Shown: positions 15,902 through 24,404, counted from the stretch's first letter. The stretch: DNA of 59,791 nt from Anaerolineae bacterium (GCA_026645945.1 JAPKMO010000009.1:1-59791), one strand, 5' to 3'. The notes: generated by a model from the letters alone, not told the origin. Numbers and translations are program-made.

Positions 15902-16238
15902 CTTTTGCCCCCTTTCTCGCCGCGAACCCCATTTCGGTGTTAATCGCTGCGCCGGCCAGCGCCGCCGAAACGAGCGGCTGGCCGCCTTTAAAAACGCCCG
16001 AACGCGCGAACCGGCTGCCGTCGTGACGGTAGACTTCGGTGACTTTTGCTTCCGGGTCTACCGGCCAGTATTCGCGCACGCCGTCTTTTTCGTAGACCTC
16101 GAACTTCACGCCCTGGTCGTTAAAAGCGGTTGAGGGTGACAGTATTTCGATGGATTCACGACAATTTCCCCCGCGATCAGTTGGACGATCTGGCTTGTCT
16201 TCGACAGGGCATCGTATAACGATAGACTGTCCAATCAA
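15894..16238 (-). pseudogene. Uma2-family (PD-(D/E)XK nuclease fold) gene with internal deletion and frameshift
   Basis: The C-terminal half matches Uma2 proteins: 'SIEILSPSTAFNDQGVKFEVYEKDGVREYWPVDPEAKVTEVYRHDG'. In a different frame just upstream (about 16150-16225) the minus strand reads 'LYDALSKTSQIVQLIAGEIVVNP', the Uma2 N-terminal 'ELIDGEIVVNP' motif. The middle of the domain, roughly 60 residues carrying catalytic residues, is missing and the two halves are out of frame. It is therefore a deletion remnant rather than a functional nuclease. Confidence 0.75.
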
Positions 16239-16649
16239 TCAGCTATCCTCGGCTTCCCAATCTTCGATCTTTAATCCAGCGATACGCCCAAACTCGCGGG
16301 TATTATGTGTGACCAGCGTCAAATCGTTCGCCAGCGCGATGGCGGCGATCATCAAATCGTTACTACCGATCGGTATGCCTGCCATTTCCAGTTCAGCCCG
16401 GATACGTGCGTAGTGCAGAGCCGCTTCGTCGTCAAATGGCAGCGAGCGAAATCGTTCTACAAAAACCTGCTGCTTCCTCAATGTCGCCTCTCTGGTGCGG
16501 CTTTTCATCGCGCCAAGATAGAGTTCTCCTTTGACGACAGAGCAAACCGCTATACCGGCATCATCAACGGCATGTAAGTGAGCAGCAATGGTGGCAGATC
16601 GTTGATTGAGATGCCGTATACAGATGTTGGTATCGAGCAAATATCTCAT
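16239..16649 (-). CDS. VapC-type PIN-domain ribonuclease toxin
   Basis: A 136-residue PIN-domain protein. The first acidic residue is in 'MRYLLDTNICI' (Asp6). 'VCSVVKGELYLGAMKS' supplies the conserved Glu, and 'IPIGSNDLMIAAIALANDLTLVTHNTREFGRIAGLKIEDW' supplies the late Asp residues and the 'THNTREF' signature. VapC toxins cleave tRNA or rRNA when freed from antitoxin. Its ATG overlaps the last four bases of the antitoxin gene, the usual coupled arrangement. The full catalytic set suggests an active toxin. It lies inside the mqn gene group and looks like a later insertion. Confidence 0.93.
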   Translation of the reverse strand: MRYLLDTNICIRHLNQRSATIAAHLHAVDDAGIAVCSVVKGELYLGAMKSRTREATLRKQQVFVERFRSLPFDDEAALHYARIRAELEMAGIPIGSNDLMIAAIALANDLTLVTHNTREFGRIAGLKIEDWEAEDS

Positions 16650-16873
16650 TCCAGCGGCTCACGTTCTTCAACAGGTGGCTGCGGCGGGCGTTCAATCGGA
16701 TCATCAGCCAGAATGCCTGCCGTTTGTTCAATGAATTCGTGCCAGGACATGCGCTGGTAGGCTTCTACTTCCAGGTTGTGCCGTAAAGCCGCACCGAGAT
16801 GCTCAATCAAGCGGGCTTTGTCCGCCAGGGGCAGTTGATCTGCCAGTTCAACAACCGTGTGATAGTTAATCAT
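16646..16873 (-). CDS. VapB-type antitoxin
   Basis: A 75-residue acidic protein beginning 'MINYHTVVELADQLPLADKARLIEHLGAAL'. The 'L.DQLPLADKARLIE' helix is typical of antitoxins paired with VapC in Chloroflexota and cyanobacteria. The C-terminal 'PIERPPQPPVEEREPLE' is a disordered tail that would wrap the toxin. The frame is open 99 bases further upstream, but ATG 16873 is preceded by GGAGG at a 9-base spacing. It overlaps the toxin gene by four bases. It should bind VapC and repress its own operon, although no classic DNA-binding domain is recognised. Confidence 0.85.
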   Translation of the reverse strand: MINYHTVVELADQLPLADKARLIEHLGAALRHNLEVEAYQRMSWHEFIEQTAGILADDPIERPPQPPVEEREPLE

Positions 16874-16977
16874 GGTCGTTTTCCTCCGTGCCATACTCTG
16901 TTTTGTCGGCAGCACTTCACTGACCGGCTGCCCAAATCGAGGACAAAGGCCGGAAACTTTTATCCCCTGCACGCTCC

Positions 16978-18066
16978 TTACGCGAACACCTCAATTTCAT
17001 TATAAACGGTGTCGCGCTCGACCGGGGTATAACCTGCCGCGCGGATGAAAGTTTTTAGCTCCTCGACGGTCATAGCCTGCTTTTTGGCGCCAGCGTCCTG
17101 GTAGATGTGTTCCTCGATGATCGTGCCGTCCATGTCGTTCGCGCCGAAGTTCAGCGCCACCTGCGCGAGCTGCGGCGTCAGCATCACCCAGTAGGCTTTG
17201 ATGTTCGGGATGTTGTCCAGCATCAGGCGGCTGATCGCCAGCGTTTTGATGTCGTCCACGCCGGTCGTCCACTGGCGGTTGAGCTTGCGCCCCAGGTTGT
17301 TTTCTTCGGGGTGGAAGGCCAGCGCGATGAAGGTCTGGAAGCCGCCGGATTTATCCTGCTGTTCCCGCAGGGCGACCATATGATGCACGCGGTGTTCCGG
17401 TTTTTCGATGTGGCCGTAGAGCATGGTGGCGTTGGTTTTAAGCCCCAGCCGGTGCGCCGTGTCGTGGACGGCCAGCCAGGTTTCCATGTTGGCCTTCTCC
17501 GGGCAGATTTTACGGCGCACATCCCAATGAAAAATTTCCGCGCCGCCGCCCGGCATACTGTCCAGCCCGGCTTCGATCAACTGCCGCAGCACGTCCTCGT
17601 GGCTGAGGCCGGTCAGTTCGCGGAAGAAATCAATTTCGACCGCTGTAAAGGCCTTCAAATGAATATGGGGGAACTCACGTTTGAGGACACGCAGTACATC
17701 CAGGTAATAATCGAAGCCCAGTGTGGGGTGCAGCCCGCCGACGATGTGGAACTCGCGCACGCCGGCCTCCACCGCCGCCCGCACTTTGTCGGGAATCTGC
17801 TCCGGCATGTAGGTATACGCGCCGTCCTCTTTGTCGCTGGTGCGGGCGAATGAACAGAAGTTGCAGTGAAAAGCGCAGACGTTGGTGGGGTTGATGTGGC
17901 GGTTTTTGTTGAAGTATACTTTATCGCCGTGCAGGCGGCGGCGCACCACCTGCGCCAGTTTGCCGATCTGAATCACGTCGCGCTGCTCGAACAGCCACAG
18001 ACCTTCGTCATAAGACAGCCGCGCCCCGGCGTGAACTTTTTCCCGAATCGTTTCCCAACTGCTCAT
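16978..18066 (-). CDS. mqnE: Aminofutalosine synthase (MqnE), radical SAM
   Basis: A 362-residue radical-SAM enzyme joining 3-enolpyruvyl-benzoate (the MqnA product) with the adenosyl part of SAM to give aminofutalosine. The cluster motif is CxxxCxxC in 'NPTNVCAFHCNFCSFAR'. 'FHIVGGLHPTLGFDYYLDVLR', 'LKAFTAVEIDFFRELTGLSHEDVL', 'GLDSMPGGGAEIF' and 'GTIIEEHIYQDAGA' separate it from its paralogue MqnC. Translation starts after AAGGAACAAAACAC. It heads the minus-strand mqn region; VapBC begins 105 bases downstream. Confidence 0.95.
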   Translation of the reverse strand: MSSWETIREKVHAGARLSYDEGLWLFEQRDVIQIGKLAQVVRRRLHGDKVYFNKNRHINPTNVCAFHCNFCSFARTSDKEDGAYTYMPEQIPDKVRAAVEAGVREFHIVGGLHPTLGFDYYLDVLRVLKREFPHIHLKAFTAVEIDFFRELTGLSHEDVLRQLIEAGLDSMPGGGAEIFHWDVRRKICPEKANMETWLAVHDTAHRLGLKTNATMLYGHIEKPEHRVHHMVALREQQDKSGGFQTFIALAFHPEENNLGRKLNRQWTTGVDDIKTLAISRLMLDNIPNIKAYWVMLTPQLAQVALNFGANDMDGTIIEEHIYQDAGAKKQAMTVEELKTFIRAAGYTPVERDTVYNEIEVFA

Positions 18067-18076
18067 GTGTTTTGTT

Positions 18077-18120
18077 CCTTATCCACCCTCTCCCGGACGG
18101 AGAGGCGACGGGGTGAGGGG
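18077..18120. repeat. CCCTCTCC/GGTGAGGG hairpin element, copy 1
   Basis: 'ACCCTCTCCCGGACGGAGAG' followed by 'GCGACGGGGTGAGGGG' is an imperfect palindrome of a type repeated at 20066-20235, 52741-52800, 54184-54225 and 56979-57070. It lies immediately upstream of the mqnE ribosome-binding site, so it is part of the mqnE leader or its 5' flank. Confidence 0.6.
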
Positions 18121-18311
18121 TAGTTTTCACAACGTTTAGAATGTTCTGAATTTCACGATTTATTATAAGCCGCTTTTGAATAATTGTAAAGCGGCTTTGA
18201 ACCAATTTTAAGCCCCTGAGCGTTTGCGGGATGGACGAGTAACGTTTAAATTCCATGCGCGTTTTATCATAACCATGATGTGCATAAACCTTGCTTGAGA
18301 ATATTGGCCCC

Positions 18312-18563
18312 ATGCCGCCCCCAGATGACGAAAAAACACTGGTAAACCGCGCCAAAAGCGGCGATAAAACGGCTATTGGGATGCTCTACAGCACGCATGT
18401 CCAGGCAATTTATAAATACGTGCGCTACCGCGTAGATACAGATGCGCTGGCCGAAGACCACGTGCAGCTCCGGCAGGCGCTGCAATCGCTTTCGCCGGAT
18501 TATCAAAACACGCTGATTCTGCGCTTCATCAACGATGTGCCTCATGCTGAAGTGGATGAATTT
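18312..18563 (+). pseudogene. Decayed ECF sigma factor gene (internal deletion, 3' loss)
   Basis: The frame encodes sigma region 2.1 ('DEKTLVNRAKSGDKTAIGMLYSTHVQAIYKYVRYRVDTDALAED') and jumps directly to the start of region 4 ('QLRQALQSLSPDYQNTLILRFINDVPHAEV'). Regions 2.3-2.4, the linker and the final helix-turn-helix are gone, and the frame drifts into unrelated sequence near the end of the ada gene. Loss of promoter-recognition parts shows it cannot work as a sigma factor. Confidence 0.75.
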
Positions 18564-18607
18564 GTTCAACAGGGCTTTTGCCCCGAAAAAGCTGCGCCGG
18601 GCGGCTG

Positions 18608-19672
18608 TCAAAGATGCTGCTGGCGCTCGCGTTCCAGCAGCGCGGCCTTACGCGCCAGCCCCCAGCGATACCCGCCCAGCGTGCCATCCTCCCGCACCGC
18701 CCGGTGACAGGGGATGACCAGCGAAACCGGGTTGTGGGCGCAGGCGCTGCCCACCGCCCGCGCCGCCTTCGGGCTGCCGATGCTGGCCGCGATCTGGCTG
18801 TAGGTGCGCGTTTCGCCGGGCGGAATAGCCTGGAGCGCCTCCCACACCCGCCGCTGGAAGGCCGTCGCCCGCACGTCGAGCGGTAGTTCCGGGTGCGGCT
18901 GCCCACCCTCCAGGTAGCGCAGCAGCGGCTTCATCCATGCGCCCAGGCCGGCGTCGTCGCGGGTGATGGCAGCGGCGGGGTAATCCGCCCGCAGCGCCGT
19001 TTCCAGATCGTCCGGCGCATCGCCCAGGCTGACGGCGCACACGCCGCGTTCGGTGGCCGCTACCAGCAGCCAGCCCAGCGGGCATTCTGCGACCGTATAC
19101 CGGATGTCCATATCCCTGCCTCCTTTACGATAAACGGCGGGCGTCATGCCAAGCTGCCCCGGCGCGCGTTCGTACAGCCGGCTGCTGGAACTGTAGCCGA
19201 CTTCGTACAGCGCGTCCGTCACGGCCTGGCCGTTTTTAAGCCGCGCTTTCAACCGTTCCAGGCGGCGCGCATCGGCGTACTGCCGGGGGGAAATGCCCAG
19301 CGCGCGTTTGAACACCCGCTGGAGATGGTGCGGGCTGAGTCCCGCCGCCTGCCCCAGGTCGGCCAGCCGGGGGTTTTCGTCCAGGTGGCTTTCGATGTAA
19401 GCGCAGACCTGTTCCACCACCGCCGCCTCAAACGCCTGCGTGTTCGGGCTGCACCGCTTGCAAGGGCGGAATCCGTCGCGTTCCGCGTCCGCCGGGCAGG
19501 CGTAAAAGGTGACGTTCTCGCGCCGGGGATGCCGGGCCGGGCAGGACGGGCGGCAGTAAATGCCGGTCGTATGCACCGCCGTAACGAACGCGCCGTCGAA
19601 GCGCGCGTCCCGGTCAAGGACAGCCCGCCAGCGGTCGGCGTCGTTCAAAACCTGGGGTCTGTCGAGGGTCAT
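18608..19672 (-). CDS. ada: Ada: methylphosphotriester/O6-methylguanine methyltransferase and AraC-type regulator
   Basis: A 354-residue three-domain protein. The N-terminal zinc domain has Cys40, Cys44, Cys71 and Cys74 ('YCRPSCPARHP', 'FRPCKRCSP'); one of these accepts methyl groups from phosphotriesters. An AraC-type HTH pair spans about residues 85-180 ('ADLGQAAGLSPHHLQRVFKRALGISPRQY'). The C-terminal O6-alkylguanine transferase has the active site 'SLVIPCHRAV' (Cys322). The protein repairs alkylated DNA and, once methylated, activates repair genes. No alkB or alkA gene follows. It converges with the decayed sigma gene. Confidence 0.96.
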   Translation of the reverse strand: MTLDRPQVLNDADRWRAVLDRDARFDGAFVTAVHTTGIYCRPSCPARHPRRENVTFYACPADAERDGFRPCKRCSPNTQAFEAAVVEQVCAYIESHLDENPRLADLGQAAGLSPHHLQRVFKRALGISPRQYADARRLERLKARLKNGQAVTDALYEVGYSSSSRLYERAPGQLGMTPAVYRKGGRDMDIRYTVAECPLGWLLVAATERGVCAVSLGDAPDDLETALRADYPAAAITRDDAGLGAWMKPLLRYLEGGQPHPELPLDVRATAFQRRVWEALQAIPPGETRTYSQIAASIGSPKAARAVGSACAHNPVSLVIPCHRAVREDGTLGGYRWGLARKAALLERERQQHL

Positions 19673-19860
19673 TTTGCCGCGCCTCCTGTCGTCTTTTCAC
19701 TCAGCACTCAGCACTTACCTCTACCATACCGGAAGGCGCGGCAGCCGTCTATCCGCTTCTTGCGATCAAAGGCAGCGTTGTTAAAAGATTGAAAAGCAGC
19801 GGCTAACCATTTGGTGAGAAATCCTGCTCCCGGCGCTTTTTCGCCATTATAATGCTGGTA

Positions 19861-20012
19861 TAGACAGTGGGCTTAAGCCCACTGTCCGGCTTTCGCCTAC
19901 CGGCGGCGACTCAAGCCCGCTGTCCGGCTTTCGCCCACTGGCGGCGACTCAAGCCCACTGGCAGCGGGCTAAAGCTCGCTGTCTACTCAGAGGTCAGGCA
20001 CAGGTAGGGGCT
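19861..20012. repeat. Dispersed palindromic intergenic element, copy 2 (interrupted)
   Basis: A perfect 22-base palindrome (arm ACAGTGGGCTT and its complement, 19864-19885) is followed by two CCGGCTTTCGCC(T/C)AC...GGCGGCGACTCAAGCCC units and by CTACTCAGAGGTCAGGCAC (19982-20000), as in copy 1. The expected final part GGTTTATCCATC is found only at 20246-20257, beyond an inserted block. No gene is seen between 19673 and 20304. Confidence 0.8.
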
Positions 20013-20065
20013 GTTATGTACTTTGCCATCACAGCAGGGCGATGAAACTGCTTTTCACTCCCGCC

Positions 20066-20235
20066 AGCCTTTTGCCCTCACCCCAACCCTTCTCCCGGCT
20101 GTGCCTTCGGCACTGGGAGCGGGGCTAAAACACACCCAAACGATTTTTCATTCCCCTCTCCAAGCCACCAAGTGGCGATTGGGAGCGGGGGAACAAGGGG
20201 GCGAGGGCAAACTGAGGGCGCAAAAATGCAGAACA
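20066..20235. repeat. CCCTCACCCC hairpin element, copy 2, lying inside palindromic element copy 2
   Basis: Two successive imperfect hairpins are visible: 'CTTCTCCCGGCTGTGCC' with 'TTCGGCACTGGGAGCGGGG', then 'CCCCTCTCCAAGCCACC' with 'AAGTGGCGATTGGGAGCGGG', bounded by GCCCTCACCCC and GGGGGCGAGGGC. Comparison with copies 1 and 6 of the other element suggests this block inserted into it. Confidence 0.6.
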
Positions 20236-20304
20236 CGCTCTAATCGGTTTATCCATCAAAACTCGGCACTTGAAACTGATCTTCAAAGGAGCCATGCACA
20301 GGAA

Positions 20305-21159
20305 ATGATGAAAGACAAAGTGGTGTTGATTACCGGCGCGACCAACGGTATCGGCAGGGTAGCGGCGCTGGAACTGGCGAAAATGGGCGCGCGAGTGGTG
20401 GTCGTCGGGCGCAGCCACGAAAAGACCGAAGCCGTCCGGCAGGAAATCCTGGCCGCCGGGGGATATGCGGACGGTTTGCTGGCCGACCTGTCGGCCCTGG
20501 ACGAAGTACGGCGGCTGGCCGCTGAGTTCCGCGCCCGCTACGACCGGCTGGACGTGCTGCTGAACAACGCCGGGGCGATCTTCGCCCGGCGGCAGATAAC
20601 AGCGGATGGCCTAGAAAAAACCTTCGCCCTCAACCATCTCAGCTACTTCCTGCTCACCCACCATCTGCTGGGCGTGTTAAAAGCCAGCGCCCCGGCGCGT
20701 ATCGTCAACGTTTCGTCGGACGCGCACCGTTCGGTGCAGATGAACTTCGACGATTTGCAGCACGAAAACAGCTACGGCATGAACGGCTTTCAGGCTTATG
20801 GCCGCTCCAAGCTGGCGAACGTGCTGTTCACCTACGAACTGGCGCGCCGCCTGGCCGGAACGGGTGTCACGGCCAATGCCTTGCACCCCGGTTTTGTCGC
20901 CACCGGCTTTGGCCGCAACATGCCCGGCCTGATGAACCGTGTCATGGGCATCATGCACCGCTTCGCCCTCACGCCGGAGCAGGGCGCGCAAACGCTCATT
21001 TACCTGGCGTCCTCGCCAGAAGTGGAAGGCATAACCGGCAAATACTTCGACAAAAACCGCCCGGTGCGTTCGTCCCCGGCTTCTTATGACGAAACCGCCC
21101 AGAAACGTTTGTGGGACATCAGCGAGCGGCTGGCCGGCCTTCAGCCTGCTTCCGTCTAA
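20305..21159 (+). CDS. Short-chain dehydrogenase/reductase (SDR), retinol-dehydrogenase-like
   Basis: A 284-residue NAD(P)-dependent oxidoreductase. The cofactor motif TGATNGIG is at residues 10-17, 'VLLNNAGAI' is the NNAG motif, catalytic Ser lies in 'IVNVSSDAH', and YxxxK is 'YGRSKLANVLFTYELARRL'. 'LHPGFVATGFGRN' and the 'YFDKNRPVRSSPASYDETAQKRLW' tail resemble retinol dehydrogenase/WW-domain oxidoreductase-like SDRs; the substrate is unknown. The upstream frame is open through repeat sequence, but ATG 20305 (or 20308) follows CACAGGAA and fits the family start. It converges with the MFS gene. Confidence 0.92.
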   Translation: MMKDKVVLITGATNGIGRVAALELAKMGARVVVVGRSHEKTEAVRQEILAAGGYADGLLADLSALDEVRRLAAEFRARYDRLDVLLNNAGAIFARRQITADGLEKTFALNHLSYFLLTHHLLGVLKASAPARIVNVSSDAHRSVQMNFDDLQHENSYGMNGFQAYGRSKLANVLFTYELARRLAGTGVTANALHPGFVATGFGRNMPGLMNRVMGIMHRFALTPEQGAQTLIYLASSPEVEGITGKYFDKNRPVRSSPASYDETAQKRLWDISERLAGLQPASV

Positions 21160-21163
21160 CCGG

Positions 21164-22471
21164 TCACGACTGCCCTGCCGCGCCCGCGCCGAGCATCTCC
21201 TGCGACTCGCGGGCGCGTTCGCGCATCATCGCGCGCAGCGCCTCGATGTCGCGCGGGACAATCGCCGTCGCCAGCAGCAAAAAGCCGCCGCATACCAGCC
21301 AGGTCGAAACGCAGATCAGCAAAATCGCGTTTGTCAGCGTCGTTTGCACCGCGATCAGCCCCACGATCAGCGGGGCCAGCGCCGAACCGATGGACTCGAC
21401 AAAATATTGGATCGCCAGCGCGGTGCTGCGCGCCTCCGGCTGGGTGATGTCGTGGACGGTCGAGATCACGTTCGGCCCGGAAAAGGGGATAAACAGCGCC
21501 GTCAGGCACAGCAGCCCGGCGAACAGCAGCGTATTTTCCAGCGGCACGTTGATGGTCAAAAACAGCAGCGCCACCCCGGTGAACACGCCGACGGTGCAGA
21601 CGATCAAACGCCCCCGGCGGCTGCGTTTGAAGGCCCAATCCCCCAACGCGCCGCCCAGCACGTTGCCCGCCGCCATAAACAGCACCGCCGCCGCCATCAT
21701 CGGGAAGATCAGGTCGGACGTGTAGCTGCGTTCGGTTTCCAGGTAGCGGAAGAACCAGGCCGAAATAACATTCCAGGGAAAAACGCCGAAAAACCCCTGC
21801 GCGAACAGCGGCAGCAGGGTGCGTTTACGCAGCAGCGACCGCGCCGTTTTGAGGTTGAACTTGTAGATGGCGATCTGCTCCAGCCCGGCCATTTCCGGCT
21901 CGCTCTGGCCGCGCGGCGCTTCCCGCACGGTGAAAAAGATCACCGCCGCCAGCACCAGCCCCACCGCGCCGGTCATCAGGAAGATGTTGCGCCAGCCGAT
22001 GACCGGCCCCAGTCCCAGCGCCAGCGCCAGGCCGATCATATAACCCAGCGGGGCGGTCAGGTTCAGCAGGCCGTAAATTTTGCCGCGCATCCCCGGCCCG
22101 AAATAATCCGACACCAGGCTGAAGATGCCCGGATAACTCGAATCGTCTATCCCGGTCGAGGCGCGCGTGACCAGAAAGCCGGGGTAAGTCGGCACGATGG
22201 CGCTCAACCAGGTGGTCGAACCCCAGATGAACGACGCCAGCGCCAGCAGTTTGGCACGGGCGAAACGGTCGTACAGGTAGCCCCACAGGGGGTAAAAAAT
22301 CGCGCCGACGATCAGCGCGCCGGTGAAAACCGCGCCCATCTGTGCTTCATCTATTTCGAACGTTTCCATGATCGGAGTCGTCAGCGGGCCGATCAGCAGT
22401 TTGTCCGATTGGTGCAGCAGCATAAAGGCGAAAAACACGGCCACGATGAACCAGCGGTAACGAGGTTGCAT
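21164..22471 (-). CDS. Major facilitator superfamily transporter
   Basis: A 435-residue polytopic protein with about 12 membrane helices. The first helix is 'YRWFIVAVFFAFMLLHQSDKLLIGP'. The loop 2-3 signature is 'GYLYDRFARAKLLAL', close to the MFS 'GxxxDrxGrr' motif. 'TGIDDSSYPGIFSLVSDYFGPGMRGKIYGLLN' resembles the spinster/sugar-phosphate-like subgroup. The start at 22471 follows AAGGAG by seven bases; the frame continues 51 bases upstream but lacks a site. The substrate is not predictable. The stop is four bases from the SDR stop in convergent orientation. Confidence 0.92.
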   Translation of the reverse strand: MQPRYRWFIVAVFFAFMLLHQSDKLLIGPLTTPIMETFEIDEAQMGAVFTGALIVGAIFYPLWGYLYDRFARAKLLALASFIWGSTTWLSAIVPTYPGFLVTRASTGIDDSSYPGIFSLVSDYFGPGMRGKIYGLLNLTAPLGYMIGLALALGLGPVIGWRNIFLMTGAVGLVLAAVIFFTVREAPRGQSEPEMAGLEQIAIYKFNLKTARSLLRKRTLLPLFAQGFFGVFPWNVISAWFFRYLETERSYTSDLIFPMMAAAVLFMAAGNVLGGALGDWAFKRSRRGRLIVCTVGVFTGVALLFLTINVPLENTLLFAGLLCLTALFIPFSGPNVISTVHDITQPEARSTALAIQYFVESIGSALAPLIVGLIAVQTTLTNAILLICVSTWLVCGGFLLLATAIVPRDIEALRAMMRERARESQEMLGAGAAGQS

Positions 22472-22610
22472 GAAATCGCTCCTTGAGTATGCTTCAGGAA
22501 TTATAACAAGTGCAGTCTGCACTGCCCTTCCGGGTCAATGTATGGATGCGCGTCAAATTATGCCGGGCGTTATAAAACAAACTCTCACGTCCATTTGTTG
22601 AAATGTGAAA

Positions 22611-22616
22611 TATAAT
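22611..22616 (+). promoter_or_regulatory. Consensus -10 element upstream of the histidine kinase gene
   Basis: A perfect TATAAT lies 34 bases before the ATG at 22650. No convincing -35 hexamer is seen at 16-18 bases, so activator dependence or an unusual sigma factor is possible. The element stands out against the GC-rich surroundings. Confidence 0.4.
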
Positions 22617-22649
22617 GTTCTAAACTGATGGGCGTGTGGAGCGTAAAGC

Positions 22650-24404
22650 ATGAGTCCATCCCGTTCCCCAAAACGGAAAACCACGCCGGCGCGGCTTAAA
22701 ACTGTCCGGGTGCCGCTTCAAGCACATGACCATCGCAGATCGGAAGAAAGCTATCGCACCCTGGTGGAAAACGCCACTGATGTGATCTTCACGCTGGATA
22801 CCGAAGCGCGCATCACGTCGCTCAATCCGGCCTTCGAGACGATCACCGGCTGGCCGCGCCAGGACTGGCTCAACCGTTCGTTTACCGGCATCATTTTCCC
22901 GGACGATCTGCCGGTGGCGCTGGCGATGTACCAGAATGCGCTTCAGCCGACCGATAATGAAACTCTGCCGCCCTTTGAACTCCGCATCCGGGCGGCTTCC
23001 GGCGGGGTAGTGACCGGCGAATTTAAGATCAAACAGCAGATCGAAAACGGGCGCGTGGCCGGCCTGCTGGGCATCGCCCGCGACATCACCGAACGCAAAC
23101 AGGCCGAAGCCGAACGCGACCTGTATATCAACCAGCTCGAAATTTTGCAGCATGTGGACACCGAACTAAGCCAGAACTTAAAACTGGACTACGTGCTGAC
23201 CATCGCGCTGGACGCGGCGGTGCGCCTGAGCAAAGCCGACGCTGGCGCGATTCACCTGTTGGAAGGCGACCAGATGTGGGTCGCCCAGGTCATCGGCGAT
23301 TACCCGCATACGCTGGTCGGGTCGCGCGTGCCGCTTAACTGGGGCATCGTCGGGCGCGTCGTGCGGACGCGCCAGCCGGAGTGGGTCAGGGACATTGAAG
23401 GCGACCCCGATTATGTGGCGCACGTCCGCGATACCCGCTCGCAGATCACCATCCCGCTTATTTCGGGCGAACGCATCATCGGCGTCCTCAATGTGCAGAC
23501 CAGCCGGCCGGAGGACTTCACCCAGCGCACCTTCGATTTCCTCAAACTGCTGACCGCCCGCATCGCCACTGCCCTGGACAACGCGCGCCTTTACCAGCAG
23601 TCGCAGGCGCAGATCGCGGAGCAGCAGCAGCTTTACCAGCAGGTGAGCGAACTCGAACAGCTTAAGACCGAAATCATCCGCGTCGCTGCCCACGACATGC
23701 GTAATCCGCTGGGCGTCATTTCCGGTTATACGCAGATGCTGGGTTGGGAACTGGAAGGCCAGCTTTCTGACCGCCACCGCGAACACCTGAGCATGATTAA
23801 ACAGGCTGTCGAACGCATTGACAAAATCACCCGCGACATCCTGACGCTGGAGCGGATCGAAGGCATGGTGCGGGGCGTGCTGGCCGATACGATAGACCTG
23901 CGCGAGCTGGTCGGTTCGGTCTTTGAGGAATACCGCCTTCATGCCGACGAAAAGACGCTCGATTACCGGCTGGAAGCGCCCCCCGCGCAGGTGTTCGTGC
24001 GCGGGGATGCGCTTTTCCTGCGCGAATCCATCGTCAACCTGTTCAGTAACGCCGTTAAATACACCCCCAACGGCGGCTGCGTCCACGCTTCCCTAAGCAT
24101 GTCAAAAAGCCAGGCGATTTTTGAGGTCAAGGACACCGGCTACGGCATCCCCCAGGAACACCAGGCCAATCTGTTCCAGCCGTTTTACCGGGCCGTTACC
24201 AAAGAAACCAAAGCCATTCGCGGCACGGGCTTAGGGCTGCATCTGGTTAAACGCATCGTCGAGCGCCACAACGGGCAGATACGCTTCAGCAGCGTATACG
24301 GCCAGGGCAGCACCTTCGGCTTCGAGCTGCCGCTGGCACCCGGCGTCAGCCCCGACGGGACGACCGGGCGCAGCGCGCGCCGCAGCAAACCCGCCTCGGT
24401 GTGA
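22650..24404 (+). CDS. Sensor histidine kinase with PAS and GAF domains
   Basis: A 584-residue soluble kinase. PAS/PAC domain at about residues 30-150 ('LVENATDVIFTLDTEARITSLNPAFETITGWP', 'GIARDITERKQAE'), GAF at about 160-315 ('AVRLSKADAGAIHLLEGD', 'GERIIGVLNVQT'), coiled-coil linker, then HisKA with phospho-acceptor His348 ('VAAHDMRNPLGVISGYTQML'). The HATPase_c has N box 'LFSNAVKYTPNGG', G1 'DTGYGIP' and G2 'GTGLGLHLVKRIV'. There are no membrane helices, so it senses cytosolic cues, possibly via a PAS cofactor. No response regulator gene is adjacent, so it is an orphan kinase here. Confidence 0.95.
   Translation: MSPSRSPKRKTTPARLKTVRVPLQAHDHRRSEESYRTLVENATDVIFTLDTEARITSLNPAFETITGWPRQDWLNRSFTGIIFPDDLPVALAMYQNALQPTDNETLPPFELRIRAASGGVVTGEFKIKQQIENGRVAGLLGIARDITERKQAEAERDLYINQLEILQHVDTELSQNLKLDYVLTIALDAAVRLSKADAGAIHLLEGDQMWVAQVIGDYPHTLVGSRVPLNWGIVGRVVRTRQPEWVRDIEGDPDYVAHVRDTRSQITIPLISGERIIGVLNVQTSRPEDFTQRTFDFLKLLTARIATALDNARLYQQSQAQIAEQQQLYQQVSELEQLKTEIIRVAAHDMRNPLGVISGYTQMLGWELEGQLSDRHREHLSMIKQAVERIDKITRDILTLERIEGMVRGVLADTIDLRELVGSVFEEYRLHADEKTLDYRLEAPPAQVFVRGDALFLRESIVNLFSNAVKYTPNGGCVHASLSMSKSQAIFEVKDTGYGIPQEHQANLFQPFYRAVTKETKAIRGTGLGLHLVKRIVERHNGQIRFSSVYGQGSTFGFELPLAPGVSPDGTTGRSARRSKPASV

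Noticed and set aside
20023..20304. Longer N-terminus for the SDR protein
   Set aside because: It is translated from repeat sequence and lacks similarity to SDRs; the cofactor motif sits ten residues after ATG 20305.
21086..22486. 466-codon plus-strand frame opposite the MFS gene
   Set aside because: Gln/Arg-rich product, overlaps the end of the SDR gene, and mirrors a gene with obvious transporter features.
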